Source: Toxonevra muliebris
Taxonomy: Eukaryota; Arthropoda; Insecta; Diptera; Pallopteridae
Reading direction: 5' to 3'
Assembly (NCBI GenBank): GCA_963691655.1
Contig: OY829330.1
Coordinates: 2,418,001-2,482,000, forward strand
Length of the DNA stretch: 64,000 nt
The position numbers were made by a program, and so were the translations under genes. Within the stretch, counting starts at the first letter, position 1; the number at the start of each line of letters is the position of its first letter. Below are positions 12,647-25,283 of this stretch, in pieces. The notes under the pieces are model-generated. The model saw only the letters and a list, made by a program, of their open reading frames with translations. It had not been told where the DNA came from and made no database searches.

Positions 12647-12982
12647 TTATAGTGTGTCGTTGACTTTCAGTAGTAGCAATTTCTCGAAATTGCCGTCTGT
12701 AAGCGACCCACGCAGAGGAGCATTGATAAGTGTTGCAATGGAAAATAGTCTTTCCACCGCAGCAGAAGATCGCAAGGGAGTATTATATTTTATGTAAGAC
12801 TTTTTTATTGTAGAGCATCTGTGAAGCACATCTGAAGATGCAGATGGATCGGCAAGATAGGCGCAATACTCATCTTCAATGGGAAGAAGTGTAGTGTTGG
12901 GCGGACATTTGTAACAAGTGTGCACATAAAAATGTGTAATATTCTGAAAAAATAATTTAAATGACTTCCAAGTTATTTCCAT
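12647..12982 (-). pseudogene. hAT dimerisation exon, unit 7
   Basis: Identical predicted protein; carries the silent GATCGGCAAG variant. Confidence 0.85.
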
Positions 12983-13739
12983 GAATTCTATTTATTTCGG
13001 TGAAATCAATTGAGTTCATTGAAATAAATTGAAGTCAATTGACTTCAAATTATTTCAATTGACTTTAAATGACTACAAGTTAATTAATATTTTGTAGAGA
13101 TCAGGACTGCACATAAGAGACTGATCATTCATGACTCCAAAAAAATGACTTTAAAAATTAAGGATAAGTCATTGACTTCAATGTGACTTGTGACTTTACA
13201 GTCTTAATTCTGCGTTCACAAAAAGACTGAATATTGCAATCATTTTTTTTGAATTCAATTGACCTCAACCTTAAAAAGACTGCAATCTTTTACAGCTCTG
13301 CTTGGGTGGGGGGCTAAAATAATTAATTTGTTCGTATCGAAATACAATTTCAATATGAATAATAAAATATATATATAGGGTGGCTCAGAACCCTGTCCTC
13401 CTGGCTACGAAAATCCCTTACATATGCAATAATTATTATACAGCGTACTTTCAGGAAACACCCTGTCTTCGTCCAAGGATTGCAAAAAATATCAACAACA
13501 AATAAAAAAATTGAAATTATTGTAATTTATACGGGTATTTCTAGTGAATTTCGAAAAAGATTTGCTTGAGGCAAATTGCTTTGATTTCGATGATTTTTTT
13601 ATATGCCAATTTAGGATCTAAAAAACTAAACAAAGAATAAAAAAAATTATATCTGATCATGATTGGGGAAGTGTCGGATACCATTTTCCTGTCTTTTAAT
13701 CGAAGCTCAATGGTATTACCCATACATTTGAATTTTTCT

Positions 13740-14075
13740 TTATAGTGTGTCGTTGACTTTCAGTAGTAGCAATTTCTCGAAATTGCCGTCTGTAAGCGAC
13801 CCACGCAGAGGAGCATTGATAAGTGTTGCAATGGAAAATAGTCTTTCCACCGCAGCAGAAGATCGCAAGGGAGTATTATATTTTATGTAAGACTTTTTTA
13901 TTGTAGAGCATCTGTGAAGCACATCTGAAGATGCAGATGGATCAGCAAGATAGGCGCAATACTCATCTTCAATGGGAAGAAGTGTAGTGTTGGGCGGACA
14001 TTTGTAACAAGTGTGCACATAAAAATGTGTAATATTCTGAAAAAATAATTTAAATGACTTCCAAGTTATTTCCAT
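13740..14075 (-). pseudogene. hAT dimerisation exon, unit 8
   Basis: Identical predicted protein to unit 1. Confidence 0.85.
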
Positions 14076-14832
14076 GAATTTTATTTATTTCGGTGAAATC
14101 AATTGAGTTCATTGAAATAAATTGAAGTCAATTGACTTCAAATGATTTCAATTGACTTTAAATGACTACAAGTTAATTAATATTTTGTAGAGATCAGGAC
14201 TGCACATAAGAGACTGATCATTCATGACTCCAAAAAAATGACTTTAAAAACTAAGGATAAGTCATTGACTTCAATGTGACTTGTGACTTTACAGTCTTAA
14301 TTCTGCGTTCACAAAAAGACTGAATATTGCAATCATTTTTTTTGAATTCAATTGACTTCAACCTTAAAAAGGCTGCAATCTTTTACAGCTCTGCTTGGGT
14401 GGGGGGCTAAAATAATTAATTTGTTCGTATCGAAATACAATTTCAATATGAATAATAAAATATATATATAGGGTGGCTCAGAACCCTGTCCTCCTGGCTA
14501 CGAAAATCCCTTACATATGCAATAATTATTATACAGCGTACTTTCAGGAAACACCCTGTCTTCGTCCAAGGATTGCAAAAAATATCAACAACAAATAAAA
14601 AAATTGAAATTATTGTAATTTATACGGGTATTTCTAGTGAATTTCGAAAAAGATTTGCTTGAGGCAAATTGCTTTGATTTCGATGATTTTTTTATATGCC
14701 AATTTAGGATCTAAAAAACTAAACAAAGAATAAAAAAAATTATATCTGATCATGATTGGGGAAGTGTCGGATACCATTTTCCTGTCTTTTAATTGAAGCT
14801 CAATGGTATTACCCATACATTTGAATTTTTCT

Positions 14833-15168
14833 TTATAGTGTGTCGTTGACTTTCAGTAGTAGCAATTTCTCGAAATTGCCGTCTGTAAGCGACCCACGCA
14901 GAGGAGCATTGATAAGTGTTGCAATGGAAAATAGTCTTTCCACCGCAGCAGAAGATCGCAAGGGAGTATTATATTTTATGTAAGACTTTTTTATTGTAGA
15001 GCATCTGTGAAGCACATCTGAAGATGCAGATGGATCGGCAAGATAGGCGCAATACTCATCTTCAATGGGAAGAAGTGTAGTGTTGGGCGGACATTTGTAA
15101 CAAGTGTGCACATAAAAATGTGTAATATTCTGAAAAAATAATTTAAATGACTTCCAAGTTATTTCCAT
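14833..15168 (-). pseudogene. hAT dimerisation exon, unit 9
   Basis: Identical predicted protein; carries the silent GATCGGCAAG variant, and other unit-7 variants flank it. Confidence 0.85.
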
Positions 15169-15925
15169 GAATTCTATTTATTTCGGTGAAATCAATTGAG
15201 TTCATTGAAATAAATTGAAGTCAATTGACTTCAAATGATTTCAATTGACTTTAAATGACTACAAGTTAATTAATATTTTGTAGAGATCAGGACTGCACAT
15301 AAGAGACTGATCATTCATGACTCCAAAAAAATGACTTTAAAAATTAAGGATAAGTCATTGACTTCAATGTGACTTGTGACTTTACAGTCTTAATTCTGTG
15401 TTCACAAAAAGACTGAATATTGCAATCATTTTTTTTGAATTCAATTGACCTCAACCTTAAAAAGACTGCAATCTTTTACAGCTCTGCTTGGGTGGGGGGC
15501 TAAAATAATTAATTTGTTCGTATCGAAATACAATTTCAATATGAATAATAAAATATATATATAGGGTGGCTCAGAACCCTGTCCTCCTGGCTACGAAAAT
15601 CCCTTACATATGCAATAATTATTATACAGCGTACTTTCAGGAAACACCGTGTCTTCGTCCAAGGATTGCAAAAAATATCAACAACAAATAAAAAAATTGA
15701 AATTATTGTAATTTATACGGGTATTTCTAGTGAATTTCGAAAAAGATTTGCTTGAGGCAAATTGCTTTGATTTCGATGATTTTTTTATATGCCAATTTAG
15801 GATCTAAAAAACTAAACAAAGAATAAAAAAAATTATATCTGATCATGATTGGGGAAGTGTCGGATACCATTTTCCTGTCTTTTAATCGAAGCTCAATGGT
15901 ATTACCCATACATTTGAATTTTTCT

Positions 15926-16261
15926 TTATAGTGTGTCGTTGACTTTCAGTAGTAGCAATTTCTCGAAATTGCCGTCTGTAAGCGACCCACGCAGAGGAGC
16001 ATTGATAAGTGTTGCAATGGAAAATAGTCTTTCCACCGCAGCAGAAGATCGCAAGGGAGTATTATATTTTATGTAAGACTTTTTTATTGTAGAGCATCTG
16101 TGAAGCACATCTGAAGATGCAGATGGATCAGCAAGATAGGCGTAATACTCATCTTCAATGGGAAGAAGTGTAGTGTTGGGCGGACATTTGTAACAAGTGT
16201 GCACATAAAAATGTGTAATATTCTGAAAAAATAATTTAAATGACTTCCAAGTTATTTCCAT
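15926..16261 (-). pseudogene. hAT dimerisation exon, unit 10
   Basis: One amino-acid change (Cys to Tyr at about residue 40, outside the VERLFS core). Confidence 0.85.
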
Positions 16262-16975
16262 GAATTCTATTTATTTCGGTGAAATCAATTGAGTTCATTG
16301 AAATAAATTGAAGTCAATTGACTTCAAATGATTTCAATTGACTTTAAATGACTACAAGTTAATTAATATTTTGTAGAGATCAGGACTGCACATAAGAGAC
16401 TGATCATTCATGACTCCAAAAAAATGACTTTAAAAATTAAGGATAAGTCATTGACTTCAATGTGACTTGTGACTTTACAGTCTTAATTCTGCGTTCACAA
16501 AAAGACTGAATATTGCAATCATTTTTTTTGAATTCAATTGACCTCAACCTTAAAAAGACTGCAATCTTTTACAGCTCTGCTTGGGTGGGGGGCTAAAATA
16601 ATTAATTTGTTCGTATCGAAATACAATTTCAATATGAATAATAAAATATATATATAGGGTGGCTCAGAACCCTGTCCTCCTGGCTACGAAAATCCCTTAC
16701 ATATGCAATAATTATTATACAGCGTACTTTCGGGAAACACCCTGTCTTCGTCCAAGGATTGCAAAAAATATCAACAACAAATAAAAAAAATTGAAATTAT
16801 TGTAATTTATACGGGTATTTCTAGTGAATTTCGAAAAAAATTTGCTTGAGGCAAATTGCTTTGATTTCGATGATTTTTTTATATGCCAATTTAGGATCTA
16901 AAAAACTAAACAAAGAATAAAAAAAATTATATCTGATCATGATTGGGGAAGTGTCGGATACCATTTTCCTGTCTT

Positions 16976-17353
16976 TTAATCGAAGCTCAATGGTATTACC
17001 CATACATTTAAATTTTTCTTTATAGTGTCGTTGACTTTCAGTAGTAGCAATTTCTCGAAATTGCCGTCTGTAAGCGACCCACGCAGAGGAGCATTGATAA
17101 GTGTTGCAATGGAAAATAGTCTTTCCACCGCAGCAGAAGATCGCAAGGGAGTATTATATTTTATGTAAGACTTTTTTATTGTAGAGCATCTGTGAAGCAC
17201 ATCTGAAGATGCAGATGGATCAGCAAGATAGGCGCAATACTCATCTTCAATGGGAAGAAGTGTAGTGTTGGGCGGACATTTGTAACAAGTGTGCACATAA
17301 AAATGTGTAATATTCTGAAAAAATAATTTAAATGACTTCCAAGTTATTTCCAT
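16976..17353 (-). pseudogene. hAT dimerisation exon, unit 11, frameshifted tail
   Basis: A 2-base loss (TATAGTGTCG instead of TATAGTGTGTCG) removes the normal stop, so the frame runs 15 codons further to 125 codons. The domain core is intact. Confidence 0.85.
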
Positions 17354-18110
17354 GAATTCTATTTATTTCGGTGAAATCAATTGAGTTCATTGAAATAAAT
17401 TGAAGTCAATTGACTTCAAATGATTTCAATTGGCTTTAAATGACTACAAGTTAATTAATATTTTGTAGAGATCAGGACTGCACATAAGAGACTGATCATT
17501 CATGACTCCAAAAAAATGACTTTAAAAACTAAGGATAAGTCATTGACTTCAATGTGACTTGTGACTTTACAGTCTTAATTCTGCGTTCACAAAAAGACTG
17601 AATATTGCAATCATTTTTTTTGAATTCAATTGACTTCAACCTTAAAAAGGCTGCAATCTTTTACAGCTCTGCTTGGGTGGGGGGCTAAAATAATTAATTT
17701 GTTCGTATCGAAATACAATTTCAATATGAATAATAAAATATATATATAGGGTGGCTCAGAACCCTGTCCTCCTGGCTACGAAAATCCCTTACATATGCAA
17801 TAATTATTATACAGCGTACTTTCAGGAAACACCCTGTCTTCGTCCAAGGATTGCAAAAAATATCAACAACAAATAAAAAAATTGAAATTATTGTAATTTA
17901 TACGGGTATTTCTAGTGAATTTCGAAAAAGATTTGCTTGAGGCAAATTGCTTTGATTTCGATGATTTTTTTATATGCCAATTTAGGATCTAAAAAACTAA
18001 ACAAAGAATAAAAAAAATTATATCTGATCTTGATTGGGGAAGTGTCGGATACCATTTTCCTGTCTTTTAATCGAAGCTCAATGGTATTACCCATACATTT
18101 AAATTTTTCT

Positions 18111-18446
18111 TTATAGTGTGTCGTTGACTTTCAGTAGTAGCAATTTCTCGAAATTGCCGTCTGTAAGCGACCCACGCAGAGGAGCATTGATAAGTGTTGC
18201 AATGGAAAATAGTCTTTCCACCGCAGCAGAAGATCGCAAGGGAGTATTATATTTTATGTAAGACTTTTTTATTGTAGAGCATCTGTGAAGCACATCTGAA
18301 GATGCAGATGGATCAGCAAGATAGGCGCAATACTCATCTTCAATGGGAAGAAGTGTAGTGTTGGGCGGACATTTGTAACAAGTGTGCACATAAAAATGTG
18401 TAATATTCTGAAAAAATAATTTAAATGACTTCCAAGTTATTTCCAT
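18111..18446 (-). pseudogene. hAT dimerisation exon, unit 12
   Basis: Identical predicted protein to unit 1. Confidence 0.85.
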
Positions 18447-19203
18447 GAATTCTATTTATTTCGGTGAAATCAATTGAGTTCATTGAAATAAATTGAAGTC
18501 AATTGACTTCAAATGATTTCAATTGACTTTAAATGACTACAAGTTAATTAATATTTTGTAGAGATCAGGACTGCACATAAGAGACTGATCATTCATGACT
18601 CCAAAAAAATGACTTTAAAAACTAAGGATAAGTCATTGACTTCAATGTGACTTGTGACTTTACAGTCTTAATTCTGCGTTCACAAAAAGACTGAATATTG
18701 CAATCATTTTTTTTGAATTCAATTGACTTCAACCTTAAAAAGGCTGCAATCTTTTACAGCTCTGCTTGGGTGGGGGGCTAAAATAATTAATTTGTTCGTA
18801 TCGAAATACAATTTCAATATGAATAATAAAATATATATATAGGGTGGCTCAGAACCCTGTCCTCCTGGCTACGAAAATCCCTTACATATGCAATAATTAT
18901 TATACAGCGTACTTTCAGGAAACACCCTGTCTTCGTCCAAGGATTGCAAAAAATATCAACAACAAATAAAAAAATTGAAATTATTGTAATTTATACGGGT
19001 ATTTCTAGTGAATTTCGAAAAAGATTTGCTTGAGGCAAATTGCTTTGATTTCGATGATTTTTTTATATGCCAATTTAGGATCTAAAAAACTAAACAAAGA
19101 ATAAAAAAAATTATATCTGATCATGATTGGGGAAGTGTCGGATACCATTTTCCTGTCTTTTAATCGAAGCTCAATGGTATTACCCATACATTTGAATTTT
19201 TCT

Positions 19204-19539
19204 TTATAGTGTGTCGTTGACTTTCAGTAGTAGCAATTTCTCGAAATTGCCGTCTGTAAGCGACCCACGCAGAGGAGCATTGATAAGTGTTGCAATGGAA
19301 AATAGTCTTTCCACCGCAGCAGAAGATCGCAAGGGAGTATTATATTTTATGTAAGACTTTTTTATTGTAGAGCATCTGTGAAGCACATCTGAAGATGCAG
19401 ATGGATCAGCAAGATAGGCGCAATACTCATCTTCAATGGGAAGAAGTGTAGTGTTGGGCGGACATTTGTAACAAGTGTGCACATAAAAATGTGTAATATT
19501 CTGAAAAAATAATTTAAATGACTTCCAAGTTATTTCCAT
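19204..19539 (-). pseudogene. hAT dimerisation exon, unit 13
   Basis: Identical predicted protein to unit 1. Confidence 0.85.
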
Positions 19540-20296
19540 GAATTCTATTTATTTCGGTGAAATCAATTGAGTTCATTGAAATAAATTGAAGTCAATTGAC
19601 TTCAAATGATTTCAATTGACTTTAAATGACTACAAGTTAATTAATATTTTGTAGAGATCAGGACTGCACATAAGAGACTGATCATTCATGACTCCAAAAA
19701 AATGACTTTAAAAATTAAGGATAAGTCATTGACTTCAATGTGACTTGTGACTTTACAGTCTTAATTTTGCGTTCACAAAAAGACTGAATATTGCAATCAT
19801 TTTTTTTGAATTCAATTGACCTCAACCTTAAAAAGACTGCAATCTTTTACAGCTCTGCTTGGGTGGGGGGCTAAAATAATTAATTTGTTCGTATCGAAAT
19901 ACAATTTCAATATGAATAATAAAATATATATATAGGGTGGCTCAGAACCCTGTCCTCCTGGCTACGAAAATCCCTTACATATGCAATAATTATTATACAG
20001 CGTACTTTCGGGAAACACCCTGTCTTCGTCCAAGGATTGCAAAAAATATCAACAACAAATAAAAAAATTGAAATTATTGTAATTTATACGGGTATTTCTA
20101 GTGAATTTCGAAAAAAATTTGCTTGAGGCAAATTGCTTTGATTTCGATGATTTTTTTATATGCCAATTTAGGATCTAAAAAACTAAACAAAGAATAAAAA
20201 AAATTATATCTGATCATGATTGGGGAAGTGTCGGATACCATTTTCCTGTCTTTTAATCGAAGCTCAATGGTATTACCCATACATTTGAATTTTTCT

Positions 20297-20632
20297 TTAT
20301 AGTGTGTCGTTGACTTTCAGTAGTAGCAATTTCTCGAAATTGCCGTCTGTAAGCGACCCACACAGAGGAGCATTGATAAGTGTTGCAATGGAAAATAGTC
20401 TTTCCACCGCAGCAGAAGATCGCAAGGGAGTATTATATTTTATGTAAGACTTTTTTATTGTAGAGCATCTGTGAAGCACATCTGAAGATGCAGATGGATC
20501 AGCAAGATAGGCGCAATACTCATCTTCAATGTGAAGAAGTGTAGTGTTGGGCGGACATTTGTAACAAGTGTGCACATAAAAATGTGTAATATTCTGAAAA
20601 AATAATTTAAATGACTTCCAAGTTATTTCCAT
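20297..20632 (-). pseudogene. hAT dimerisation exon, unit 14
   Basis: Two amino-acid changes (Pro to His in the LLPIED stretch, Arg to Cys in APLRGSL). This is the terminal unit of the array, where homogenisation is expected to be weakest. Confidence 0.85.
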
Positions 20633-21149
20633 GAATTCTATTTATTTCGGTGAAATCAATTGAGTTCATTGAAATAAATTGAAGTCAATTGACTTCAAAT
20701 GATTTCAATTGACTTTAAATGACTACAAGTTAATTAATATTTTGTAGAGATCAGGACTGCACATAAGAGACTGATCATTCATGACTCCAAAAAAATGACT
20801 TTAAAAATTAAGGATAAGTCATTGACTTCAATGTGACTTGTGACTTTACAGTCTTAATTCTGCGTTCACAAAAAGACTGAATATTGCAATCATTTTTTTT
20901 GAATTCAATTGACTTCAACCTTAAAAAGACTGCAATCTTTTACAGCTCTGCTTGGGTGGGGGGCTAAAATAATTAATTTGTTCGTATCGAAATACAATTT
21001 CAATATGAATAATAAAATATATATAGAGGGTGGCTCAGAACCCTGTCCTCCTGGCTACGAAAATCCCTTACATATGCAATAATTATTATACAGCGTACTT
21101 TCGGGAAACACCCTGTCTTCGTCCAAGGATTGCAAAAAATATCAACAAC

Positions 21150-21452
21150 AAAAACCAATTCTAAAAATTAAAACACAATAACAATGCTCTGTACGCGAAG
21201 CTAAACAAATTCTCCGACCACAATCACCTGAAACTTCCTCTTAATTCTAAGCGCTTAGCTATTCTTCCATTATATCTAATAAAGACATTCAACCCAATAC
21301 TACAACCAAATACTACAACCAAATATAAATAAATCCATAAATACTAAAGAACACGGCAAACCCACCACATGCTCCTTCTCTTCGCTCAATCTCTCTTACG
21401 ATCCAAATAACCAGTTCTTCTCTGAATCCACAAATTTATCGAAAATACAAAC
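21150..21452. other. Right flank of the satellite, no gene seen
   Basis: Sequence continues from the satellite flank as AAAAACCAATTC. It may be 5' untranslated or decayed first-frame sequence of the I-like element that follows, but no motif is recognisable. It contains a short direct repeat of TACAACCAAATA near 21300-21325. Confidence 0.4.
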
Positions 21453-21638
21453 TAAGGTGGAGTTTACATTCGAGTGAAAATTACCGCAAGTTACTCTCAG
21501 AGAGTCTTTTTTAGACTAAACTGCTGATGTAAATAGAAAAAAAGAAACTTGTTATTTGTCATGCATAGCAATTAACTCACTAAACGATTTCCTGAAATAA
21601 ATTGCCACAATTTTCTTGCAGATGTAAACTCCGCCTTA
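21453..21638. mobile_element. 186-bp MITE with ~17-bp terminal inverted repeats
   Basis: The left end TAAGGTGGAGTTTACAT and the right end ATGTAAACTCCGCCTTA are inverted copies with one mismatch. The interior has no coding frame. The flanks give only a weak candidate duplication (ACAAAC / ACAAAA), so the superfamily is not assigned. Confidence 0.75.
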
Positions 21639-21846
21639 CAAAAACAATTCTTCACATAACAAAAAATATAACTGTTGGATCATCTATCTCTCGTTTACTT
21701 CCCGAGCATAGAAAAGCTATCGCAATGAAAAAACTTGCGAATCAAACAACAGATAAACACTTAATATCTTCCCACGAATAATCCTAAACCCAATCATATT
21801 ATAACTTTATCTCAACCACTCTCTCATTTTTTACTTTATTTTAAAA

Positions 21847-21910
21847 ATGGCCACTACGATAATCCAATGGAATATTAAAGGCTATATTAATAATTATAAT
21901 GAGTTGCTAC
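21847..21910 (+). pseudogene. Start of I-like ORF2 endonuclease, cut by hAT insertion
   Basis: ATG followed by ATTIIQWNIKGYINNYNELL, the N-terminal strand of an apurinic-like endonuclease of non-LTR elements; the Asn of QWN is a conserved active-site residue. The frame is cut after the GTTGCTAC target sequence at 21903-21910 and resumes at 23271. Confidence 0.75.
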
Positions 21911-23270
21911 CAAGGCCGTAGCCAGAATTTTTTTTCGGGGGGGAGGTATCCACTCGAAGAAAATATTCATAAATAATTTTTATGAAACTGATGTTTAAAT
22001 ACATAAATTAGATACCATAATGCATTTGATGGACCCTATCAGTCAAGGGACAAGAGTGGATAAATGCCTTGAAGCTTGAGGAATTGAACTTTCCGAGTTT
22101 TTTTTTAATCGTACCCAAAAAAAAAATGGCCGAAAATTACAAAAAATTCACAAAATAATCAAATTGAATTTTTTCAAATAAATATTATTCAATGTGAATT
22201 CCAATGCATTTTTTAACGTAAAGGACATAATTTCGATAACTCATTGACTTTCCATTACCCAAAGTTAAAAAACGATATATTCAGAGGCTCATTTTTTCAA
22301 ATGATTATCTGTGGGAATTCGGGCCATTATCAATTATTAGGAACCCGGATGAAGTTGGCATATATTCCCTAAATTCATGCAGTCACAGCATTAAAAGGGA
22401 TCTTATGAGTTGGGGTGCTCTGAGCAATAATGGGTTAAAGAATTAATTACATTTTAAGATTGTCTCCAAAAACTTTGGAGCTGATCCAATAACACTGCCC
22501 TGCATGGGTTTGGCGAATAATATAGTTCCTAGTATTTGCGAATGAATTTTTCATGCTGAACATAAATCTGAGTTCAGAAACTTCGCATTACGTCACGTTT
22601 TAGAAAAATTGGGCATGAAATCCCTAAAAATACCGTTTTTGGCCATTTTTGAGAAATTGTAGAGCTGAATGCACCCTTAAAGCAGGGGATGTGTTTATAT
22701 CTACGGGTGCAGGAAAAAATTTACAAAGAACGGATTTTAACTTACTCACACCCACAGCCAGACATAATGAATAGTGCAGTGGTCCGCAGTGTTTTAATGG
22801 GCGCTGGTTACAAATCTGCAGTCAGATTTTAAAAATTCAAAATTCCAAATCAGAAATGGCGGACGAGTTTACTAGGATCCATTTTTATTAATTTTTAAAC
22901 TTTTCAAAATGCTTCACGACGAAACTTTAATTAAAAAAAATTACTGACATAGAAAAACTATGAATGCAGGATTGCTCAACATCACCCTCTCTTTTTGAAT
23001 CCGAAATTAAACCTCATGTCAAAGAAAACAAATCAGATTTGGTCGCATAGTGTAACTAAGATTTCAAATTTACTTGAATTTTTAGAAAGAAACCGATGGG
23101 AGCAAAAAATATTCAAAAATCGTCCAATAGATTTTATTTTCTTTTTTTCCATCCACTGGAAATTAATATAAAAAATTAGAAGAAAGTTTCCACATTTCGG
23201 GGGGGGGGGGGGGGGGAGGGGGGGGTTAGAATGCCCAAAACCTCCCCCTAAATACGGCCTTGGTTGCTAC
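21903..23270. mobile_element. Non-autonomous hAT element, 1352 bp
   Basis: Element 21911-23262. The ends CAAGGCCGTA and TACGGCCTTG are perfect inverted repeats, flanked by a perfect 8-bp duplication GTTGCTAC (21903-21910 and 23263-23270). The interior is AT-rich with G-runs just inside both ends, the right one being a run of more than 15 G at about 23200. I see no transposase fragment inside. It splits the endonuclease frame of the I-like element, which reads on correctly when the insertion and one duplication are ignored. Confidence 0.93.
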
Positions 23271-25160
23271 CCTTGTTACGAAATTACGCTCAAGACTTAA
23301 TCTCCAGCCGAGAAACTCAATTATTATACCCAAAAAATGCAATGGATACTTTAGTAACTTACCATTTAACACCACATACAAACAGGGTGTTGATTTGTTA
23401 ATCAAAAAGCACATTCCTGATAAACTTATCTTGTTAAATTCCCCAGTTTCTTCAGACTTAAACTTTTCTGTCTTTAACTCCTACATCCCTACATTATATA
23501 TGTAGCATTATCCGTAATATAACAAAACCATTTATCTTAGTAGGAGATTTTAATTCGTGAAGCTCTCTGTGGGGGTATAGTATCAGTAATGATAGAGGCA
23601 AAATAATCAAAGACGTAGTCTTAACCGAAAATCTTTGTAATTTTAAATGATGGATCACCTACGCATTTTTCTACACATAAAACTTTCACGCAAACTGATA
23701 TTACTATGTGTTCCGCGTAATTTGCCCCGAATTGCTCTTGGAAGACATTGAACATCCCTCATGGTAGTAACCATTACCACATTGTAATTAAGATTATATT
23801 CAGCCTTAAACAAAACAAGGTTTTGCTTTCATCTAAGAACAAAACCGATCGGGTTAATAGACAAACATTTAAAAATGTTTGTCAAAAAAACCAATGTATC
23901 AGCTGTATTTAAGTTAATCTGAATGCAGAAAAATTGCATAAACTTATTCGAAATGCCGCCAATATATGTATCTATCTCACAAAAAAAACAATTTTTCATA
24001 AAAGCTATTATCTCTGGTAGTACAGTGAACTTAACAAACTCAGATTGAAAAAGTAATTCATTTGGCATCATTAAAAGCGATTTAGATCGGAAGCAAATTC
24101 AACATCGCATAAAAGAGCATATGCAATATTTAGAAAAACATTCAAAATCAGCAAAAGTGCAAGTTTAGAAAGGCTTACTTTTAATTAGTTCAAGCCCTAA
24201 CGCTAAAAAATATGGTCTGACATTAGAACACTCACTGGCAATGAATAGCTAAATAACCTTTTAATTATATTTGCTGGGGCATTACAAATCTCTACATCTA
24301 CCTAAATTGCAGACTGCTTTGCTTAACACTGGTCCAGTTTTTCAAACGACAAAAACCTTCATTATGACTTTATCTCTCTTAAAAGATCCTATTTAAACAC
24401 CGACTATATGTATAAGCCAAGTAAGTGCGCAACCGCGGCCAAAAAATTAGAATTGGAAATAAAAAATATTGATTTAGAAATTGCCCTGCAAAATGCCAAA
24501 GGGAAGGTACAAGGATTTGACTGTATCTTCTACCCAATTCTTAAAAATCTACCAGCGTATACGAAAAGCATTTACTTAATCTGTATTATAAATATTTGAC
24601 ATAAAAACATATCCACAAAGCTGGCGTACAGCATTGATTGTCCATATCCCAAAATCTAACAACTTGCCTTCTCAGAAAAAAGGGTACCGCCCTATCTCAC
24701 TGTTGCCATGCGCTGGTAAAATTTTCAAAAATAAATAAATTGATATGCTCGCAATAAACAGCATTTAAAAGAAAGCCATTTCTCATCGAAATCATGTAAC
24801 CATTATGGCAGCTGATTTCGAAAAAGCTTTTTATCGCATTGGAATTCATGTGGTACCTCGACGGTTGCTGAACTGGAAGGTAGGTCAAAAAATAAATAAT
24901 CCTAAAACCATTACAGAAATTAAGATACAGAAAATAGTCACAAATACAAATATATTTATAATATCGGAAGGCCTGCCGAAAAATAAAAATTCATTTAACA
25001 AACCAAACAACCATGAATAATTTTTAATAAGCGATTAACTAAACTAAAAGAAATTGAATGTCACCATTTCTGTAGTGATTCGCAGGGTTATTGATCTTTT
25101 TGTCCTGTTGGCGGTGCTCTGTTAGTCGGGCAAGTCTTGAACTTTGGACTTATCAAAAAA
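23263..25160 (+). pseudogene. I-like ORF2 (endonuclease to reverse transcriptase), copy A
   Basis: Frames in order: endonuclease continuation (LVTKLRSRLNLQPRNSIIIP), the motif ILVGDFNS at about 23540-23558 followed by a TGA, then GSPTHFSTHKTFTQTDITM, then a degenerate S-N-H-Y-H-I at about 23765 where the family has S-D-H. Next come reverse transcriptase pieces: a YRPISLL-like stretch at about 24690-24720 (PISLLPCAGK with stops) and DFEKAFYRIGIH at 24810-24845, the first catalytic Asp motif. Frameshifts and stops are frequent, so no protein is possible. The I-clade assignment is by motif style only. Confidence 0.65.
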
Positions 25161-25283
25161 TAAACAATAATTACAACGAGTAATAAGCAGCTACTCTTAC
25201 ATATACTCAAAACTTTAAAGAAGCAAAGACAGCAACCTCATAAACTTACCACGAAAGCATATAATTAATACTATAAAAGAAAT

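Larger units (their letters stand above)
5849..21149. repeat. 14-copy ~1093-bp satellite built from a hAT right end plus flanking DNA
   Basis: Units start at 5849, 6942, 8035, 9129, 10222, 11317, 12408, 13500, 14593, 15686, 16779, 17871, 18964 and 20057 and end at 21149 (lengths 1091-1095). In each unit the first 894 bases are the hAT interior, the transposase C-terminal exon and the right terminal repeat. The last 199 bases are the DNA that flanked the hAT insertion. Unit junctions read CAACAAC|AAATAAA. The left hAT breakpoint (5849) and the right flank breakpoint (21149) share short CAAC/AAA microhomology. Units are very similar and differ by scattered substitutions and 1-2 base indels. Confidence 0.97.

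Noticed and set aside
23829..24071. An 80-codon minus-strand frame (MMPNELLFQ), duplicated at 30182-30424
   Set aside because: Antisense to the I-like ORF2; duplication of the segment explains its conservation.
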